Source: Fragilaria crotonensis (Eukaryota; Bacillariophyta; Fragilariophyceae; Fragilariales; Fragilariaceae). From it: a stretch of DNA of 51,736 nucleotides. The notes under the pieces were generated by a model. It was not told the origin of the DNA, made no database searches, and saw only the letters and a program-made list of their open reading frames with translations. The stretch covers positions 1-51,736 of the forward strand of contig JAKSYS010000450.1 in the NCBI GenBank assembly GCA_022925895.1, in the 5' to 3' direction. Below, piece by piece: positions 1-11,262 of the stretch (position 1 is its first letter; every line of letters starts with the position of its first letter). A program made the position numbers and the translations under genes.

Positions 1-29
1 TACACAATTTTCTAGTTTAGTTTTCGCAA
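1..29 (+). promoter_or_regulatory. Conserved 5' terminal motif of the LINE
   Basis: The bases TACACAATTTTCTAGTTTAG and the following CGCAA recur almost unchanged at the 5' end of LINE copy D (minus strand, 47564 downward: TACACAATTTCTAGTATTAA, then TTTGCAA). The two elements belong to different families with strongly diverged proteins. I infer a constrained terminal function such as an internal promoter or initiator. Confidence 0.55.
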
Positions 30-95
30 ATACGTTCTGTCCTTCGACCGTAATTGCGTACACCGAATAGGAAGTTGTCGCGTAACCTCACCACC

Positions 96-872
96 ATGAC
101 CATGCCGGAAAGGAGGCAATCAACGCCTCCGTCAGCTTTCCCAGCGGAAGCAGAACTATCGCATCCTTTGTATAGTTTTCGTTGCGACCAGTGGTTCGAT
201 CATCCAACTCCAAACGGTCCCGATTGGTTTTCGGCTGAAGAACGCGCTCGACGCGATGCAAACGCGTACGCTTATCGTCAGCACGGCACCAAAGAAAATT
301 GGTTTCGTTACCTCTATTTAGGTTTCTTCGTCTTCGAAGACTGTTTCGAATGTGATAAACTTTGGGCTGCAATGGAGTCAGATCCGCTTCAAGTGCATCG
401 TTCGATCTGGTACAATTTTCGGTTCCATGTAGATCAAGAGATGGATATCCCACCGCAGTTAAATGCCTGGGCGATGAACGTTTCCAGAGAGTACCTTTCT
501 CATTATGATCCTTCTACTCTTCATGACACGGACACGTTAGCCTATTCTTGGAAAACCATGCCGTTTATGACGACACCGATGGATACCGACGACCAGACGG
601 ATTGGATTCCAGTCATGGGGCGGAGACGTTCCAAAAGCCCTCCGAAGTCTACCGATAACGAACCACCACCCACCAACAATACCACAACCGTCTCACCTGA
701 TCGCCTCCTAGAGTCATTGGAGGATGAGTCTCCCAGTAGTTTGGCATTGTCGGCTTTCAAAGTGCAACGAAACAGAATCCACCAAAAGAAACGATTCTCA
801 AAGCTCTCCTGGTCTCAAGGTCTCCCACCTGTGACCACAGTTACCGAAGACATCGAAGAAGAAAGAAGTTGA
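96..872 (+). CDS. LINE ORF1a protein, copy A (unknown domain)
   Basis: An open frame of about 258 codons, the first ORF of the LINE. I chose the ATG at 96 over the upstream in-frame ATG at 54 because the context ACCACCATGACC is shared exactly with the ORF1a start of copy D. The protein has no domain I recognise. Its middle (about 375-470) aligns with copy D around a pattern of F-x-L-W, D-x-L-Q-x-H, W-Y and H-x-D, followed by D-[IV]-P and W-A. The C-terminal third is polar, Pro- and Ser-rich with basic patches (GRRRSKSPP). It is the only unbroken ORF of this copy. An RNA-binding or packaging role is possible, but this is inference from position only. Confidence 0.7.
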   Translation: MTMPERRQSTPPSAFPAEAELSHPLYSFRCDQWFDHPTPNGPDWFSAEERARRDANAYAYRQHGTKENWFRYLYLGFFVFEDCFECDKLWAAMESDPLQVHRSIWYNFRFHVDQEMDIPPQLNAWAMNVSREYLSHYDPSTLHDTDTLAYSWKTMPFMTTPMDTDDQTDWIPVMGRRRSKSPPKSTDNEPPPTNNTTTVSPDRLLESLEDESPSSLALSAFKVQRNRIHQKKRFSKLSWSQGLPPVTTVTEDIEEERS

Positions 873-881
873 CTCGCAGGC

Positions 882-3219
882 AATGACCGATAATCCACAT
901 CCCGAGTTGGCAAGTGAAAACTCAGTGCCCACACAGTTGAAGTCTTCCCTTTCCCGAATATTCCCACAAACGACGGTACTCATCGAGTAAATGTCAAATG
1001 GACACCACCTGAGAACACTCATGCATACGAGAAAGATAAAAAGAAACTGAATGAAGCCATTTATGACATCGTTCAGGAACTGATTCCCCATGAGGTAGGA
1101 ATTCTCTACAGGTGGGAGAGCGAAGACCTCTCTGTGTCCAAATCGGCACCGAGCATGATTGCAGAAGAACTTCGAGACTTTATCACTCCTGTTATAACAA
1201 TCGTTCATTCCCAGCGCCAGATCATTTTGGACTTCGGATCGGTTTCAGCATTACTCCAGGGCAGTGGTTGCGGTCAAACATTACGGCAGGAGTTCTCAAG
1301 GCCAAAGAGTGGAGTTATCGATCTCAAATTCCAAGAGCACAAGTGGAAAAATGGTCATCGCAGGATACGTCCTCTTGAAAGCTCCCAACACCACCCAGCT
1401 TCATCGATATACTCAATTCTTGCGCAGCGTGCTTCCCACCAACACCCCATACTTTGACATCGTCCGGTACAAAAAGTCTCCAATGGATCAGTTGATACCA
1501 CATCTTCGTATCCAATGCGGAGAGAACACGTGATGCCCTATGTCATGCGTTGCTTCCAGTTTTAACAGGTCACGGGAGTGCTCTCTTCATCCCAAGATAC
1601 GCATTAGGTACAATGACAGATGAAAAATTCGCAGCCATTTTCAGGTACATGAAAGGTGGGCACGCTCTCTGAAGGCCATTCCTATGACGCCGACCATCAA
1701 CCATCTCGATCAAGCACGTATTGAATATAATGCAGATGGAACCACGATCGAACGGTCTACTCGAGAATGGGCAGCAACAATACTGGCGGTAGACAACGTC
1801 TCCCCAGCACTTTGCGATGTAGTGAACGGACCACCCGATCATAAAGCTTACTTGTTGGTCCCAAGCCAGTATTTGCAGAAGGTTCAACAAGAGTGGAGGT
1901 CCTACAAATCACGCCTGTATCCACCCAACCAACGGGAAGCACGTTACCGGGACAAGATTCCAGGTTTACCGGATGTCATTCACATCCAAGCCGAAATTGC
2001 CGCTAATGTATCGTTCCTAGACAAGCTCTCAACGGCAGCAGGGTGGCATGACAACATTCAAGAGCAAGTTTCTACTTTCCCGAACGCTCGAGCAGAAGGG
2101 GAGGTCAACCGCGCCCAAAATCACATCAGTAAACGACGATCGGAAGGCAGTCCAGAGTGGCCCACACCAATGGAGGCCTCCAACCCAATGAGACCCCTTC
2201 GCAACGCATGGAAGACCAAACAAGGCCAGGTAGCAGCCGATCTCAATAGTGCAGGAGGCGATACATCCATCGGCACTGATGAAGATCGGAGCGCCGGGTC
2301 AACACATTCCCTCACGCACGCTTCTAGAACTTCGTCGGATACCAAGTTTCTCGAATTAGAAAGATCAATGAAAAAGAAGTTGGAAGCACTTGATGTATCA
2401 GGCCGAAAGTCTTCAATGCGGTTACAATCAATCGAACAACAGTTCACAAGGATCGACGAATTCGATAAAAAATTGGCCGCGGTGTCGGACAAAGTGGAGA
2501 AGGCAACCGAACAGATCGAGAAATCTGGCGAACTTCAGAAACATATCTCCGCAGATATGGAGGAGATGAAAGTTCTCACGGAAAAACAATTTACAGAAAT
2601 GAACAATCGGTTACTGACAAATATGGAATGTCAACACAAGATGTCGACTACAATGCTCGATTTACATGCACATTTTGAAAAGTTGTCTGCCTTTATGGAA
2701 GGCTTGGCGACAAAATGGAATTTGATCGAGAACCAGGACCAATCACTGCGGTGGCCTCCATGGACAAACCACCTTCCAAGTCGGTGCTGTCTCAAAGACA
2801 CGTTACGGACTTATGCTCTACAAGTAGCGCAAGTTCTGCTTCAGGGTCGTCACAGTCCAACGCCCAGTCCGTCACTTCGTCCGCCTCCTCAAAGGTTTAT
2901 TGTTCCCGGAAAGAAGAAACAACGTTCGCATCGGAAACTCGGTAACAAGAAGCAACAGCATGACCATTCTCATCAAGTCTACAGTTCCAACGATTCTCCT
3001 GGTTGTAACTCCGAAGTTGAGCTTATGGAAGTATGTACTAACCTTGATGAAGCCTTCGACTCTCCGGACATCATCAGCAGCCCTGCTCAGGTCAATCTTC
3101 CCCCGCATGACCCTAGTATGTCGCCTGTCCTAACCCAACCGACGCCTTATCCATTACCCGCTCCCCTTGATTCCCAATACACCTATCCCTCGGATCAAGC
3201 TGGAGCGACTGAAGCATGA
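882..3219 (+). pseudogene. LINE ORF1b, copy A (globular part plus coiled coil), frameshifted
   Basis: This is the second ORF of the LINE, probably starting at ATG 882, nine bases after the ORF1a stop. Its N-terminal part (about 940-1540) is split over several frames but matches copy D at NDGTHRVNVKW (NDGTIRISLRW in D) and at SNSKSTSG. From 1684 it is open to 3219 (511 codons). That part has a globular segment (YLLVPSQYLQ, NVSFLDKLS, both paralleled in D), a long heptad-rich coiled coil (about 2360-2710, QQFTRIDEFDKKL), a basic patch (GKKKQRSHRK) and a Pro-rich tail. By position and coiled coil it resembles LINE ORF1 RNA-chaperone proteins, without their RRM or zinc knuckles as far as I can see. 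Confidence 0.75.
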
Positions 3220-3451
3220 GTACACAAGGAAGCATCGCAGCCGTCCAAGGACATCAGCTTTGGGAGAAGGTTCAAATGCGAGACATTCATTGGAGAGCGC
3301 ACAAGCGCAATGGAAAATCTATTTAGTAAGGCTATGTCCCAAAGCAATTTTTGGAAGACTCCGACAAGCACGGACGTCAGCCAAGTTCGCTTACTCGGAG
3401 CAACCAACGCGAGAATTACCCTTGGGAGATATTCTCACCTCCAAAGCGCCC

Positions 3452-4270
3452 AATTGTACCCGAGTTTACGTTCAAAACGTCAATGGTTTATCTTTAGACC
3501 GAAGAGGTGGACAACTCAACGACGTATGCAAAGTTCTTCAAGAAGTTCAAGGGGACGTTTTTGTGGGCAAGAGCACAACCTCGACGTCACTCAAGTGTAT
3601 ATTAGAAGTATTTTATACGATACGGTTAAACAATACTGGCATCGAACAAAGTTTATCGCAGGCACTACGCCCATCCCGTTTCGAACGCATTACAAGCCCG
3701 GCGGTACGTTCCTCTTAACCATAGGGAGCTTATCCGGTCGGATCATCCGTCAAACACAAGATCGATGGGGTCGGTGGGTTGTTCAAGAATTCGTTGGTCG
3801 TTCGGGGACAAGAATTGTTATTGCATCCGCCTACCAACCAGTTGACAAACGGGGACAAGACGGCAACTTAACTGTGGCAGGCCAACAACGAAGCCTCCTT
3901 CTGCAATCTCAGGACGCACTAAGTAATCCAAGATCAGCATTTCGTCGAGATTTGCTCAAAGAGTTGCTCGTATATCAGCGAGCAGGTGCTGACATTTTAT
4001 TGGTCGGGGATTTCAACGAAGCATTCGGTTCTGATCCCGACGGCTTAAGTTTTGTTGCAGGAGAACTGAAGTTGGTTAGCCTGAGTGCTTGTCGACACTC
4101 ATCAAAGGTTCCCGCGACTTACGCTCGTGGCACCAAGTGTTTAGATTATGCTCTCGGCAGTCAGCGACTCAAGAGGCGCTGGTCAAGATGGGATATGACG
4201 CCTTCAATGCTCGCTTATCTTCGGATCACAGAGGTTTCTTTCTCGATTTCGACACGGTCAAACTCTTCGG
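3452..4270 (+). pseudogene. AP-endonuclease (EEP) domain of LINE ORF2, copy A
   Basis: Endonuclease/exonuclease/phosphatase fold that nicks target DNA to prime reverse transcription. Visible motifs are VYVQNVNGLS at 3464-3493 (first strand with catalytic Asn), GDFNE at 4006-4020 and SDHRGFFLDF from 4221 (catalytic Asp-His). The piece is split over three frames with shifts near 3600-3690 and 4100-4200. Motif order and spacing agree with the better preserved copy D domain (minus strand, 43079-44334). Confidence 0.8.
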
Positions 4271-5380
4271 CAGTCCGACTCAGGATCTTGCAACACCAGC
4301 TCGGCGCATGCTCAAAGCAACAAACCCTCATCAGGTCACCGAATATATCAACAACATGTATGAGTTCCTTGAGGAGCACAATGCTTTCCGACGAGGCGAG
4401 CGGTTGACGTATGCGGGAAACAGGCATCAATATGCGGAAAAACTAGATCGGGATGTTTTAGCTGCAAGTCTAGCCGCTGAGGCACATATTCCACAGTTTA
4501 ATGAGCCAGCTTGGTCGGTCGCATTAGCTACAGCACGACGTCGAGTTCAATACCTTCGGAAATGCTTATCCGCATTCCGAAATGCACTCGATAGTTCCAT
4601 CATTCTCCAAGAATATTCAGTCGAACTCCCTACTGACGAACTACCAAGGAATCAAGGCCATTGCTCACGTCTCCTTAGATGGGCAAAAAATGAGGTCAGC
4701 CCGAATCATCAAGGATAGTTTTGCGACCCGTAGCTCTGAGCGTCTTCAGCGCATCAACGACCTGGAAAAATCAATTTCAAAAGCCGATAAGCTCACTGCG
4801 CAACGGTTGCGCAGGATCATGAAAGCCGAGGACATCAAAGCAGTCACCGACAAACTAAGACACGTACGTGGCAAATCCCACCAAGGTAGTGTTGTCCGTC
4901 TAGAAATTCCACTGAACGAAGGCGACGATCCAAAAAACGTGTGTCCAATGGACCCAAGTCGATATCCCATCCGAGATCGTTCGTCTTCTTCAAGAGAGGA
5001 ACCGGTTGCATTTCGGTCAAGCCCAAGGTACCCCGTTCACGATACCACCCTTGTCGGAACTGCTGGGCTACACTGGTACTAGTGAGACGCAAAACCAACT
5101 CCTGCGGGGAACATTCGACAATTCTGGTTTTGAAGGGAGCATCCAGCTACTCCTCCGTCACCTCCAATTTGCCCAGTCCACAATCGCGGATACGACCCGC
5201 CCCACTATCAGTGACGACGATTTTTGTAGCAAATTGAAACTTTGGTCCGAATCCACTACAACGTCCCCTTCCGGTATGCACTTAGGGCATTATAAAGCTC
5301 TCATCGCGCGGCATTCATACTCCTCTGAAGCTGCTGACGAAGACTTGACTCCAGAGTATAGGAGAAACGAGACACCTTGA
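4271..5380 (+). pseudogene. Linker and N-terminal fingers of the RT, copy A
   Basis: This is the alpha-helical linker between endonuclease and RT, rich in charged residues (FATRSSERLQRINDLEKS region), in frames changing near 4640 and 4950. The end (5230-5310) contains STTTSPSGMHLGHYK. It matches STSPSGRHLGLYK in copy D and is the RT0/motif 1 region typical of LINE reverse transcriptases. The frame ends at a stop at 5378-5380; the RT continues about 80 bases later in another frame. Confidence 0.65.
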
Positions 5381-5458
5381 ACTATCGACAGCAGGCCTTA
5401 CGAAGCCTACGCTTAGCGCTAATCAACTACTCATTGAGCGCGGCTATTCCTTCCAGCG

Positions 5459-6252
5459 GTGGCAAAAGTGGTAAATACTATGCTATTTAAAGACCCCGAT
5501 AATGTTCGGTTGCATCGCACACGCGTTATCCACATCTACGAAGCCGATTTCAACTTGTTTCTTGGTATCAAGTGGCGCGAAGCGATGCATCAAGCGGAAG
5601 ATCTTCGGTTATTGAATGATGGGCAGTTTGGTTCCAGACCGTCCGGAATGCCACAGAGCCAGTTTTTATTGAAGAACTCCAACTTGAGATATCAAGAGCC
5701 ACTCGGAAGCCTGTCGTTCTTACAAATTACGATGCTACAGCTTGTTACGACCGAATTATTCCGAACCTGGGTATGACAGTCAGCCAAAAATTCGGCGTTC
5801 CAGCAACAGTGACGGAAAGCAACGCGGCTACTCTCGAAAAAGCTGAATTCCATGTGCGCACCGAGTTAGGTATTTCTCCGACAGGATATCATCACGAACA
5901 AGATTTTCCTATTTATGGGACGGGCCAAGGAAGTGCGAACTCCCCGGCTATGTCTAGCACTCTCTTTGATTGCTATGATACGCAAGCGCATCCAGCAACG
6001 TATTGGGATACACAAGACGACGTTCGAGTCGACTTAGGTCTGATCGGTTTTGTCGATGATTGCAACGGCCAAACAAACTCCTTCGCAGACGACGGGTCAC
6101 CGACTACGGTGAAAACATTAGTGGCTCAGGCACAGGCAAATGCGCAATGTTGGACGGACTTACTTATGGCGAGCGGGGGGGCTCTCGAGCTCTCTAAGTG
6201 CTCAAATCACATACTACAGTGGCAATTTTCCATGCAGGGGCGCCTGTGTTAG
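5459..6252 (+). pseudogene. Reverse transcriptase catalytic core, LINE copy A
   Basis: RNA-dependent DNA polymerase palm. HIYEADFNLFLGIKW (about 5530-5575) and LLNDGQFGSRPSG are the fingers motifs. Motif A is NYDATACYDRI at 5725-5757, motif B GTGQGSANSP at 5917-5946, and motif C GFVDD ending at 6060. The catalytic box is FVDD instead of the common F/YADD, in both LINE families here. Frames change near 5660 and 5760, so the core is not expressed intact. Confidence 0.85.
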
Positions 6253-7319
6253 TTCCTAAGCATCCTGCCGCGGAAGTCAATATCACAGTTCGGGAACGCC
6301 AAGATGATGCGGGAACGGAGCTGCGGGTCCTTTCTGCATTCACAGCTCATAAAACCCTGGGTCATTATAAAGATCCAGCGGGGACGCAACGCGAGCAATA
6401 CCGGCAGCTGAAGCAAAAAAGTGACTCAATCACAGCTTTCTTGTGGGAGGTCCCATTAACTCGCTTGGAAGCCTGGACGTATTACTTTGCGTGTTATTTA
6501 CCTGCAGTCAGCTATCCTTTGGCGAGTTCTTCCTTATCAAAACAATGCCTTGAAAACGTCCAACGGAAAGCAATGTCGATTATCGTTCCGCGGTGTGGTT
6601 TCAACCGTAATACCAAAAAAGCAATCTTGTACGGACCACTCGCTCTTGGAGGTGCAAGTTTCCGGTCTCTGGTTGTTCAACAAGGAGTGGCTCAAGTGAT
6701 GATGTTCGTCCGTCAATGGCGAACTAATTCGATTGCCGGCAAACTCCTTCGTATTGCCGTCTCGTGGTTTCAATCCCAAGTCGGAGTGTCGTATTCATTC
6801 CTCGAACAGGTTCACACTCCACTCCCACATTTGGAATCGAAATGGCTTCTTTCCCTTCGCGTCTTTCTCGCCAGTATCAATGCCAAACTCCGTCTCGATA
6901 CACCGTACATACCGAAACTTCAAAGACTACACGATTTTTGCATCATGGATGTCATTCAATCATCGGGAAGATTCACACCGACAGAAGTGTGTCGTCTTAA
7001 CTACTGCCGGCTGTACCTCAAAGCGATGACCGTTTCGGATCTATCCAGTATTGATGGTCGAGTGTTAGACAAGAGTAAGTTATCAGGTCATCACTCCTTT
7101 CTGAGTAGCTATAAGCACGGGACTTTCATACATCAGGAAAGCCCATCAGCATCTACATGGAAGTTGTGGCAGAAAGCAAACCTCCTATGGAGCACGCCCG
7201 ACGGGAAGCTACTCCAGCCTCTTGGCGATTGGGTTCTCCGCTTCACCAAATGTACCTCCGCCATCCAGCTTATTGGCTATCCGCCAGGTTGTGGGTTCGA
7301 TCGACACACGCTACGTTAA
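6198..7319 (+). pseudogene. RT thumb and connection region, LINE copy A (373-codon open frame)
   Basis: A 373-codon open stretch after the RT palm. It contains FTAHKTLGHYKDPAGT, which is also where truncated copy B begins, and RKAMSIIVPRCGFNRNTKKA, close to QKKAMSIIFARCGYNRNTKK in copy B. The segment corresponds to the RT thumb and the linker to RNase H. It ends by a frameshift about 60 bases before the next open frame picks up similarity to copy B. Confidence 0.75.
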
Positions 7320-8092
7320 ATGTCACCCTATTTCAGATCGCGAGTTCCAGGAATCCAACATATCGTGTTCGTGGGAATCTCTCCCCACTCAAGCTGTCCC
7401 AATATGCGCTACGCATTCCTCGCCCGGGGTGTGGTTGATTGCGCAGCATAGCCATATCCTGGAGGTCAATAAGCCACCGTGCGCAGGTACCTTCACTCAG
7501 TATGTCGCTTCCCTCTCTGATTGGGAAAAGGAATTGCTACAATATGTGGAACTTGAAGTTGACCCGTTTTCGGTCGCCGATGCTCTCGAACATGGTGTTC
7601 GTGGAGTCAGCGATGGATCCGACTGGCATCAAATTCAGGGTTCATTCGGGTGGACTATGAGCAATGATATCGGTGAACGATGCGCATACGGTATGGGTCC
7701 GGCCCGTAGTGCGTCCCCACACGCTTACAGATCTGAAAGCTACGGTCTCCTCTCGTTATTGTGTTTTTTGCGCAGACTTGCAGAATTCACTGGCAAGCAT
7801 ACTACGTGGCGTGGGGTTCTCGCAACGGATAGCCAGAGCCTTATTGATACCGTCCTCCAGAAGCCACCCGCCAGCACGGCGTCCACCATGTCGAGTCATG
7901 CCGCAGAAGGAACGACGGCCATCCGAAGCACGCCACTCGACCCGTTGACCCCCGAGTGGGATATCATCTCGGGAATTCAAAGTCTCTACAAGAGATGCCC
8001 GACATCACGCTTCAACACGTAAAGGTCATCAAGACCGTGATACTCCATATCATCGTCTCCCGCTCCTCGCCCAGTTGAATGTAGACGCAGAC
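7222..8092 (+). pseudogene. RNase H domain of LINE ORF2, copy A
   Basis: Type I RNase H that degrades template RNA after reverse transcription. Catalytic residues are present: Asp in VSDGS (7612-7614), Glu in RSESYG (7735-7737), Asp in ATDSQS (7828-7830), then KGHQD with His at 8027-8029 and a final Asp in NVDAD (8084-8092). The open frame 7222-8022 covers the first three. A frameshift near 8020 separates the GHQD and NVDAD end, so the active site is not encoded in one frame here, unlike in copy B. Confidence 0.83.
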
Positions 8093-9151
8093 GCTCAAGC
8101 ATCGCGATATCAACGCGACTTCGGATCTTTTCAACCAGAGGTGTTGCTTACAGAATGGTCGGGCGTGCATCTGGAATTTCCAACCGGAACCGTCACTGCT
8201 CACTACGATACAGCTTTACGTTACCAAGCGACGGCGCCTGAATTACAAGAACATATGCGAGAGCGGTACTCATGGACGGCACAAACTATGTCTGTAATAA
8301 ACTGGACTGCACATGGTAAAGCCTTGCAACGTCACATCAATAAGAGAACTCATCTGGTGAAATTGGTTCACGGGTTACTTCCGACCAATGCAAAACTCCA
8401 TCGTGTCGACCCTCGTCGCAAGCGATGCCCAAGTTGCCAAGTCTGCCCGGAGACGTGGAGTCATATCCTTCGGTGTAAGTCGGAGGCCCATACATCTTGG
8501 CGTGCATCGATGGTCCAAGTGGTAGCACGGAAGTGTGACGACCTCAACACAATGCCGCGGTTGAAAACTCTCTTGTTGCAGGCGCTCCGGGAATGGTTTC
8601 TCCACTCAAACGAAGAAGTTCCTTACCAACTCGAAGCCCCGAGCACAGCACCTGCCGCAATTCGCAGACTAGTTTATCAGCAGAACGCAATCGGTTGGGA
8701 ACACGTGTTCCTGGGTCGTTTTTCTAGCAACTGGAGCTCGCTCCAAGATGAATACTATGCGCGACGGGCTCATTCGATCGATACAAAACGACAAACTGGG
8801 CTACGATGGCAGATTGCAATTATCAGTACGTTGTGGAACCAGTGGTTCCTTTTGTGGGCTACCCGAAACCAGTCACTCCACGGCGCAGATTCCAAATCGA
8901 GGAACCAGGCAGAGCGTCGCGAAGTCGATCGCATGTTAGCCGACATCTACGATGCTCGGAACCAGATGGAACCGAGTATCCAACAATTGTTGTGCCGCGA
9001 TATCACCGAGCATTTCACCAAATCAGTGCCTTACAACAAAAATTGGCTGTCAACTTACGGACCACTTTTCAAGCAGAGCATCCATCGAGCAAAAGTTAAG
9101 GCTATCCAGGGAATGAAGTCCATCACATCGTATTTCGGGCCAAAGAAGTAA
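8075..9151 (+). pseudogene. C-terminal part of LINE ORF2, copy A: zinc motif and PIP-like tail
   Basis: This open frame of 358 codons forms the end of ORF2. It has a C-x2-C-x8-H-x3-C motif at 8426-8476 (CPSCQVCPETWSHILRC), an alpha-helical Trp-rich region (QQNAIGWEHVFLGRFS, WNQWFLLWATRNQSLHG) and an invariant end MKSITSYFGPKK just before the stop at 9149-9151. The zinc motif is of the kind found at the C-terminus of many LINE ORF2 proteins. The tail resembles PCNA-interacting peptides and recurs in all five copies. Confidence 0.8.
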
Positions 9152-9220
9152 CACCTTACTCATCACGGGATTGACTACTGGCCGCTTCTGGTTACGGTAC
9201 TGGGAGTGTCAAGTCGTGCG

Positions 9221-9289
9221 GGTCGAGCGTTTTTAATATGAACGCCGCGGCAGTACGTTAAATTAGATCTGGGGTTTTTTTTTGTTTTT
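9221..9289 (+). promoter_or_regulatory. LINE 3' end: hairpin, conserved 16-mer, T-run (copy A)
   Basis: A small hairpin (GCGTT 9227-9231 with AACGC 9241-9245) is followed by CGCGGCAGTACGTTAA (9246-9261), a short spacer and T9-G-T5. The same order occurs at 17134-17193 and 27524-27583 with different stem bases, so base pairing is conserved rather than sequence. I infer that it is the site recognised by the reverse transcriptase for target-primed reverse transcription. Confidence 0.65.
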
Positions 9290-9345
9290 GTCTGCTGTCA
9301 TAATTGAAGGGTCGAAGTCGTTGAGCCGACAAACAAATACCACAC

Positions 9346-10345
9346 ATGCATTATTTTCCTCCTGCTTTTGCCATTACAATGGAGATTGATGAAGAGAACA
9401 ATTTAGGCAGAGATCATGATTGTGATGATGACATGGATATTTTGTTGATCATCGCTCAATGCATCAAGAACAACAACGTTGCGCTGATCCAATGTCTTCG
9501 CCGTCGCCGTCGTAAACAACAGCATTTCCATTGCCAGTGTGCTTGCTGCCTTGCGAATCCTTTTACCTTTAGATCACAGGCATTTACCAGGGCAGCAGAA
9601 AGCCATCTTTTGACATCATGAGGCCTTTTTGCATCCAAAGTAGATTACTATGCAATCTCTGGCAATTTGATGACACCCATTTTTAAAGATCGACAAATCT
9701 TCCAAATGATGTTCAGAGTGTCTAGGAGTTATGTCCAGAGAATGCTTGAGGAAATAATGACCACAAATCATCCTTTCTATGCAAAGTCAATTAATGTAGC
9801 TGGGAAAAAGGGGGGCATCTTTGGAAGCAAAAGTTCTGGTGTCATTAACAACCTTCGCGTATGGAGTCCCGCCTCATACCTTTACTGATTATTTCCAAAT
9901 GTCAGAGGGACTTGTTGCAATGTGCTGCAATGAATTCGCTGCAATAATGAAACAACGTTTTGACAAGGAATCTCTCCATATTCCCAACACCACTGACCTG
10001 AAGAGGATTATTGTACAACACAGCAAGGAGCGTCACCAATTGAATGAAATGTTCAGTCTGTTGGAATGTATGCATTCTGGATGGAAAAAGAATTGCCCAA
10101 AAGCATGCTGGCAAGTATCCTTCAAGGCAGGAAAGGAAAGTGCTGGTGGACCAATAGTTGTGATTGAAGCATTGTGCAACCTTAGTAATTTGTGGTTCTG
10201 GCATGGATTGTTTGGATATGCTGAGTCCCTGAATGATCTGAATATCCTTAATCTCTTGCCATTTTTGGAATCGTTGGTTGATGGAACATTCTCGGAGCTG
10301 GAGAAGAATTGCGGAAAGGATCCAAACGAAGTCAATAATATTTAA
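9346..10345 (+). pseudogene. PIF/Harbinger-type DDE transposase, broken
   Basis: Family match is by motifs. FRVSRSYVQRMLEEI (9710-9760) is the usual N-terminal helix. FAYGVPPHTFTDYFQMSE (about 9850-9905) matches the L-x-YG...D-Y-F segment. ECMHSGWKKNCPKACW (10064-10110) is the C-M-H-x-x-W-K-N-C-P signature. LWFWHGLFGYAESLNDLNIL follows (about 10190-10250), with the second catalytic Asp in NDLN. The first catalytic Asp of D-C-x-H is Glu here. A frameshift lies between 9820 and 9890, and the protein stops at 10345 before the third acidic residue. It is therefore a dead copy. LINE A abuts its 5' side and may have cut into the element. Confidence 0.8.
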
Positions 10346-10373
10346 ATATGATTTTTGTACTTGTTGATGGGAA

Positions 10374-10969
10374 CTACCCCCCGTACTCAAGATTTGTCAA
10401 AGGCATCCAGATGCCTCCGACCGACAAGGAAAAGAGATAACAGCATAGCAGTAGTCCCTCGTAGTCCCACCCATTTTTGTCCTTACCATGCTGATCACTA
10501 CCGCTGCTTGTAGTACGTTCTTCTTCCACCTCCTTTGGAGGATCATTGTTAAGCTCTGCCTTGCTTGCTACCAATTGGTCCTCATCATCTTCAATCTTCT
10601 TCATTGTTGCCAAAGCCAGGTCATACTGGCCACACGTTGCGTAAATGGAGGCCATCTTCATCCATTTCTCATTCTCAACTCATCCTGCTTGGTTGAGGTA
10701 GCGGCCATCAAGAACACCGAGACTAACTCTCTTGTAGCAGACAATTTGTCGGCCACCATTTTCTCCTCTTCTGCATTTCTGGTATTGACCAAACATGTCA
10801 ACAATCCAGGTGCTACAGACAACAGAACTCCTGCATCCTCCAACTTCTTAATTAATTTGGCTTTCTTCATTCCGATTGGCCGTTCCATGTTAATTCCTTG
10901 CACCAGCGGTGCACTATTATTCACCAGCAAGTTGCGGTCATTCTCTTTAAACACAAAACTTGTTGACAA
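10374..10969 (-). pseudogene. Partner ORF of the Harbinger element (Myb/NAM-like C-terminal region), frameshifted
   Basis: Read on the minus strand, convergent with the transposase. RPIGMKKAKLIKKLEDAG (about 10830-10885) resembles the RP-x-G-x-K-x-A-K signature of NAM-associated/Myb-like proteins that accompany plant-type Harbinger transposases. About 50 codons on, a one-base shift near 10665 leads into EKWMKMASIYATCGQYDLA, the A-x-x-Y-x-x-x-G-D/Q helix pair common in that domain. The N-terminal DNA-binding part is not recognisable upstream. Harbinger elements usually need both proteins, so a two-ORF remnant is the simplest reading. Confidence 0.5.
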
Positions 10970-11262
10970 GTGGAAGCGGCATCGTAAAGGAAACGAAATT
11001 TATTCTGAAAGGACGATCTGTAGTATATGTGAAACCTAATAGAATCGAAGATCTGAAACATCATAGATACCATATGAGACAAAGGAATAATTTCCCCGTA
11101 TATACGAAACAACGAATGATTAACAATAAATGTCGAATTTCAGTTTTCTTTCGGATACAGCATAAAATCTCCATACAAGAAGACTGCAATACAATGAACG
11201 AGAAATGGATTCAGAAAAAGATATGTCTGAATCCGAAGTTGTAGAGACGGAATCTGTCTAAA

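Larger units (their letters stand above)
3216..9151 (+). pseudogene. LINE ORF2 polyprotein, copy A, multiply frameshifted
   Basis: This is the replication polyprotein: AP-endonuclease, reverse transcriptase, RNase H, zinc motif and C-terminal tail. The likely start is the ATG at 3216, which overlaps the ORF1b stop (ATGA). Copy D starts ORF2 with the same ATGAGT. The reading frame changes at least eight times between 3290 and 8020, so no full protein can be made from this copy as read. Domain order is that of I-like LINEs with an RNase H after the RT. Full length would be nearly 2000 residues. Confidence 0.85.
1..9283 (+). mobile_element. Full-length LINE (non-LTR retrotransposon), copy A, family I
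   Basis: This is a complete-length non-LTR retrotransposon encoding ORF1a, ORF1b and ORF2 in that order on the plus strand. Its first 29 bases closely match the 5' end of the independently delimited LINE copy D, so the window opens at or within a few bases of the element's true 5' end. The 3' end is a hairpin, a conserved 16-mer and a T-run ending near 9283-9289. The 5' target-site duplication would lie outside the window, so the exact 3' limit is not proven. ORF1b and ORF2 are broken by many small frameshifts, so this copy looks dead. Proteins of copies B and E are close relatives; those of C and D are more distant. Confidence 0.88.

Noticed and set aside
88-453. Minus-strand 121-codon frame opposite ORF1a
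   Set aside because: Shadow of ORF1a, which is supported by similarity to copy D.
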